From Candidatus Shapirobacteria bacterium (GTDB lineage: Bacteria; Patescibacteriota; Microgenomatia; UBA12405), in NCBI GenBank assembly GCA_020056515.1, contig JAGVHP010000048.1, positions 1 to 8,953 on the forward strand: DNA of 8,953 nt. The letters run 5' to 3'. The position numbers and the translations under genes were made by a program. Shown here one piece after another: positions 6,524 through 8,953 of this stretch (position 1 is the first letter of the stretch; each line of letters begins with the position of its first letter). A model generated the notes under the pieces. That model was not told the DNA's origin and searched no databases. It saw only the letters and a program-made list of their open reading frames with translations.

Positions 6524-8312
6524 AATCTCCAATTATCGGATTAACCAAACTGACAAAATCGGTCGGTTTCATTATAACTGAAGCCTTTCGGGTACCGGCA
6601 TTAAAGGCAATCTCCGTTTCTTTCAGTAGGGCATTGTCGACGTAAGTTGGAACATTAAATAAATTACCAAAAGGCGGGACGGCGCCAGGAATTACAGAAG
6701 AAATTTTTTCAACTTCTTGAGCATCGGCCATTTTCAAATCTTTGACTTTAAACTGTTTTTTAAAGGCAGCATTGTCCAGTTTTTGAGCAGCCGATAAAAC
6801 AATCAACACCGGTTTGTCGTCGGCAAACATAACCAGAGCCTTGGCTCCTTGGGACAATTTGGTACCTCGAGCTTTGGCTGAATCCTCGGAAGTTTTGGTT
6901 TCTTCATGTTCCAGGTGTTTATAAACAGTTTTATTGTCATCAAGAAATTTTATTAATTTTTGGTGGAGATCAGTTTTGGAGGGAAAAGCTTTTTTATTTT
7001 GAGCCGATAGACGGGTGTCGACTCTTTCCATGTCGCGGGGGAAAAGGGAAGCTTCACGGACATTGGCTAATCCCAGTATCTGCATGGTAATTCTTTCAGC
7101 CCCAAAGGCAAAACCACCAAGGGGAGGCATGCCATAACGAAGGGACTGAAGATAGAGCTCGATATTTTGAGGATCGATCCCCCACTCCTTAACATGTTCC
7201 ATAATGGTGGCATAATCGTGAATCCGCCGACCGCCGGTAAGCCACTCAATTCCCCGACCGAATAAATCAAAGCCCTGGTTATATTTAGGATTGGCGTCGT
7301 CAGGATAAGTATAAAAAGGCCGGGTTTTGGTAGGATAATGAGTCATAAAGACCAAATCAGACTGATAAGTTTCTTTGGCCCATTTACAGATTTCCCGTTC
7401 ATCTTCAGGGGAGGGATCTTTTTCCTGACGACAATCACGACCGGTACGGTCATAAATTATTTGCTGAGCCTCACGTAATTTAATAAAGGGAATATGGTCG
7501 GGTACTGCCGGTACGGTGACATTGAAAAGGGCTAATTCAGCCTGACACTTGTCAGCTACTTCTGTCAAAATAAATTTAATCGTATATTCGGCCATGTCTT
7601 TGACCTCAAGCCATGAATCAATAAAACCAAATTCGGCATCGAGACTAATAGCTTCAGTTAAATGCCGGGTAGTGACACTGGGTTCGGCTCGAAAAATTTT
7701 GTTGACCGAAAAGACTCTTTCAAAAGCCGAAACCAGCAGGGACTTGTAAAGTTGGGGGCTTTGAGAAAGATAAACTTCATAGTCAAAATATTTGACCTTA
7801 AAGACGTCAGCGCCACCTTCAGGAACAGAAGAAATTATGGCGGGTGACTGAAATTCAAAGAAATCCTTGGCTTTTAGAGCCCGGCGAAAAGAATCAATAA
7901 CTACTTCCTGGACTTTAAAAATTGCCTGAACTTTGGGATGACGGAAACTTAGAGTCCGATAGTCGAGTAAAACTGGCAGGGAAACATTGAGTTCGGGTTG
8001 ATGAACATCAAAAGGTAATTCGGCGGCAGGAGATAAAAGTTTTAAATCTTTGACCTCCATTTCCACTTTGCCGGTTAATAATTTGTCATTAAAATATTTA
8101 GCATCGCGGGAACGGATGGTGCCGGAAATTTCGACCACTGATTCGAGTTTAAGGGCTCCCAAATCTTTGCCGCCGACGACCTGAAGCAGACCGCTGCGGT
8201 CACGAATGTCAGCAAAGACCAATTTGCCGTAACTACGGATGCTATTTATCCAACCTTTAATAGTTAAAGTTTTACCAACTTCGGACAGAGTGTCTTTGAT
8301 TAATGTTCGCAT
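6513..8312 (-). CDS. aspS: Aspartyl-tRNA synthetase (archaeal/AspS2 type) fused to a C-terminal YbaK/ProX-type editing domain
   Basis: This 599-residue protein charges tRNA-Asp with aspartate. Residues 1-95 form the OB-fold anticodon domain (G-W-I-N, then F-A-D-I-R-D-R-S-G). Class II motif 1 lies around 125-160, motif 2 at 207-225 (F-R-A-E, T-T-R-H-L-T-E) and motif 3 at about 400-426 (G-F-A-F-G-A-E-R with Arg407, then L-F-P-R-D). The large GAD insertion of ordinary bacterial AspRS is absent, so the catalytic body is the short archaeal type of about 440 residues. From about 447 to 597 comes a second domain of the YbaK/ProRS-insertion family: A-K-A-L-V with the conserved Lys491 and I-P-G-A-V-P-P-F-G at 541-549. 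Those domains hydrolyse wrongly charged tRNAs. P95 in L-S-P-A matches the position where relaxed AspRS enzymes carry Pro, hinting it may also make Asp-tRNA-Asn. AAAGGATTT precedes the ATG by about 5-8 bases. It is co-transcribed with the carboxypeptidase. Confidence 0.93.
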   Translation of the reverse strand: MRTLIKDTLSEVGKTLTIKGWINSIRSYGKLVFADIRDRSGLLQVVGGKDLGALKLESVVEISGTIRSRDAKYFNDKLLTGKVEMEVKDLKLLSPAAELPFDVHQPELNVSLPVLLDYRTLSFRHPKVQAIFKVQEVVIDSFRRALKAKDFFEFQSPAIISSVPEGGADVFKVKYFDYEVYLSQSPQLYKSLLVSAFERVFSVNKIFRAEPSVTTRHLTEAISLDAEFGFIDSWLEVKDMAEYTIKFILTEVADKCQAELALFNVTVPAVPDHIPFIKLREAQQIIYDRTGRDCRQEKDPSPEDEREICKWAKETYQSDLVFMTHYPTKTRPFYTYPDDANPKYNQGFDLFGRGIEWLTGGRRIHDYATIMEHVKEWGIDPQNIELYLQSLRYGMPPLGGFAFGAERITMQILGLANVREASLFPRDMERVDTRLSAQNKKAFPSKTDLHQKLIKFLDDNKTVYKHLEHEETKTSEDSAKARGTKLSQGAKALVMFADDKPVLIVLSAAQKLDNAAFKKQFKVKDLKMADAQEVEKISSVIPGAVPPFGNLFNVPTYVDNALLKETEIAFNAGTRKASVIMKPTDFVSLVNPIIGDYAV

Positions 8313-8317
8313 AATTT

Positions 8318-8363
8318 AAATCCTTTGGTACTTCGTACCACCTTTCCTTTGATGAAAGGAACC
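8318..8363. repeat. Paired-hairpin repeat, copy 3 (just upstream of aspS)
   Basis: AAATCC leads into hairpin 1 at 8326-8340 (TGGTAC, loop TTC, GTACCA, 6 pairs) and hairpin 2 at 8344-8361 (TTCCTTT, loop GATG, AAAGGAA, 7 pairs). The stems differ in sequence from the copies at 4545 and 8590, yet pairing, loops and order are kept. On the minus strand its edge AAAGGATTT is the ribosome-binding site of aspS, so the hairpins sit directly upstream of and touching that site. Confidence 0.75.
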
Positions 8364-8387
8364 TTAATAAGTAATTTTATAATAAAA

Positions 8388-8407
8388 TATCCCGCGTGTG
8401 CGGGATA
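8388..8407 (-). terminator. Terminator-like hairpin in the aspS upstream region
   Basis: TATCCCGC and GCGGGATA (8 pairs, 4-base loop) form a strong hairpin. On the minus strand it is followed by ATTTTATTATAAAAT, a T-rich but imperfect tail; on the plus strand it is followed by an A-rich run. This favours termination of leftward transcripts from recJ or from the candidate RNA at 8388-8560. It lies 75 bases before the aspS start, so it could also be an attenuator. The TTATAAAAT that follows could serve as a -10 region for aspS. Confidence 0.45.
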
Positions 8408-8560
8408 ACAAAAAACTTGTTTGTTTTTCGTGCTCCGATTACGATCCACCATAGGCGGATCTACGACACACGCCTTTCTATTTACAGTTGAACTTCTGAA
8501 GGGTTCTAGTACCCGGCCGCCGCCGGGGTTCTTCCCTTGGCTCTCCCGGTGTTGGCCGGA
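8388..8560 (-). ncRNA. Candidate structured RNA or aspS leader of unknown family
   Basis: No reading frame was recognised in this gap, but the minus strand folds well. Stem 1 pairs 8534-8538 with 8499-8503 (AAGGG/CCCTT) and encloses a GC-rich hairpin, CCCGGC-loop-GCCGGG (8522-8527 with 8512-8517). Stem 2 is a hairpin of GATCCGCC, loop TAT, GGTGGATC (8461-8454 with 8450-8443), flanked by CGTG/CACG (8472-8469 with 8432-8429). The stem-2 hairpin has a G-U pair on the minus strand that is an A-C mismatch on the plus strand, which indicates the transcribed strand. The 3' end coincides with the terminator-like hairpin. TATTAT at 8566-8561 with TTGTGT at 8591-8586 is a weak promoter candidate. I could not match it to SRP RNA, RNase P, tmRNA, a T-box or a known riboswitch. 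It could be a free RNA of about 170 bases or a leader of aspS. Confidence 0.4.
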
Positions 8561-8589
8561 ATAATAACGCTTTGAGAATATTGTAACAC

Positions 8590-8635
8590 AAATCCCTCTC
8601 GGCTGCGCCGCTTCTCCCTTTGATGAAAGGGAGAC
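8590..8635. repeat. Paired-hairpin repeat, copy 2 (just after recJ)
   Basis: AAATCCC leads into hairpin 1 at 8600-8610 (CGGC, loop TGC, GCCG) and hairpin 2 at 8613-8634 (TCTCCCTTT, loop GATG, AAAGGGAGA, 9 pairs). It is closest to copy 1 in the first half (TCGGCT-CGCCGC) and to copy 3 in the loop of hairpin 2. It begins 3 bases beyond the recJ stop codon in the direction of transcription, where it could stabilise the 3' end of the recJ message. Confidence 0.75.
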
Positions 8636-8637
8636 TT

Positions 8638-8953
8638 CTATAAAATTTCTTTGACAATTAGTTGGGGGGAGGTGGAACCATTCCAGGTGTTGAGATCGAG
8701 GGAGGCAATAAAAGATAAAATTTGACCGATTTTTAACCCGGAAAATAATTTACCTTGGCGAAAGGCTACTCCGTCGAGTTGACCGAATTTGAATTTTAGG
8801 TGATCGCCGGTGGAACCAATCTGACGAAGAGAGGAAATAGTAAGATCTTTAAAATAAAAAATGGGGGTGGGGTTGCCGATGCCAAAAGGAGACAATAAAT
8901 TTATATATTTGATATTAGTTGAAGTAACGGCGTCCGGAGTCATTTGAGCATCA
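8638..8953 (-). CDS. recJ: Single-stranded-DNA-specific exonuclease RecJ, C-terminal part (5' end outside window)
   Basis: About 104 residues are visible and the frame runs off the right edge: D-A-Q continues upstream of the internal ATG at 8943, so that ATG is not the start. The sequence L-L-S-P-F-G-I-G-N-P-T-P-I-F is the conserved junction into the C-terminal OB-fold domain of RecJ. It is followed by G-S-T-G-D-H-L-K-F-K, D-G-V-A-F, and a final L-D-L-N-T-W-N-G-S-T-S-P-Q-L-I-V strand, all typical of that domain. RecJ degrades single-stranded DNA 5' to 3' in recombination and mismatch/base-excision repair. Its DHH catalytic part lies outside the window. The stop is TAG at 8640-8638, followed at once by a paired-hairpin repeat. 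Confidence 0.88.
   Translation of the reverse strand, partial: DAQMTPDAVTSTNIKYINLLSPFGIGNPTPIFYFKDLTISSLRQIGSTGDHLKFKFGQLDGVAFRQGKLFSGLKIGQILSFIASLDLNTWNGSTSPQLIVKEIL

Noticed and set aside
8318..8345. T-box-like AAAGGTGGTACG on the minus strand upstream of aspS
   Set aside because: It arises from the two hairpins of the repeat. The UGGU would pair with an ACCA tRNA end, whereas tRNA-Asp normally ends in GCCA, and no specifier stem was found.
8388..8560. SRP RNA, RNase P RNA, tmRNA, 6S RNA or tRNA in the recJ-aspS gap
   Set aside because: None of the conserved motifs was seen (no GGAA-capped SRP tip, no GAGGAAAGUCC, no tRNA-like ends), and the ends do not pair as in 6S RNA.
1..8953. Recoded TGA (genetic code 25, as in some CPR lineages), CRISPR arrays and insertion sequences
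   Set aside because: No gene needs TGA as an amino acid and the carboxypeptidase ends naturally at TGA. No spacer-repeat pattern and no transposase gene were seen.

Overview
The window reads as a chromosomal piece of a Candidate Phyla Radiation (Patescibacteria) genome, most likely of the Microgenomates type. This is inferred from gene content, not from a marker gene. The supporting signs are moderately AT-rich DNA, compact genes with overlapping ends, weak or absent Shine-Dalgarno sites, an archaeal-type AspRS with a short body, cell-surface proteins with lamin-tail domains, and short paired-hairpin repeats in the gaps. The standard genetic code fits: no gene needs an internal TGA read as an amino acid.

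Layout. Reading down the minus strand from the right edge come the 3' end of recJ (8638-8953), a 325-base gap holding two hairpin repeats and a candidate structured RNA or leader, aspS with a C-terminal YbaK-type editing domain (6513-8312), and a D-Ala-D-Ala carboxypeptidase whose start overlaps the aspS stop (5639-6523). A single plus-strand gene (4605-5645), an unrecognised membrane-anchored protein, converges on the carboxypeptidase and overlaps its stop by 7 bases. It diverges from gltX (3121-4521), with another paired-hairpin repeat in the shared gap. Still on the minus strand, gltX is followed after only three bases by a protein with two lamin-tail domains, a linker and a VanZ-like membrane domain (1750-3117). 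Next come a TasA/camelysin-like exported protein (1107-1664) and a SipW-type signal peptidase fused to extracellular Ig/Fn3-like domains (1-1046), which runs off the left edge.

How the genes work together. The right half combines housekeeping functions: DNA repair, Asp-tRNA synthesis with an attached editing domain, and peptidoglycan trimming. The left half is a cell-surface module: an exported TasA-like subunit with its probable dedicated peptidase, plus a lamin-tail/VanZ membrane protein. The most notable observations are the AspRS-YbaK fusion, the peptidase with its own extracellular domain behind an internal signal-peptide-like segment, the lamin-tail/VanZ fusion that lacks a convincing export signal, a three-copy family of paired hairpins whose stems vary but stay paired, and a possible structured RNA upstream of aspS whose G-U pairs point to the minus strand.
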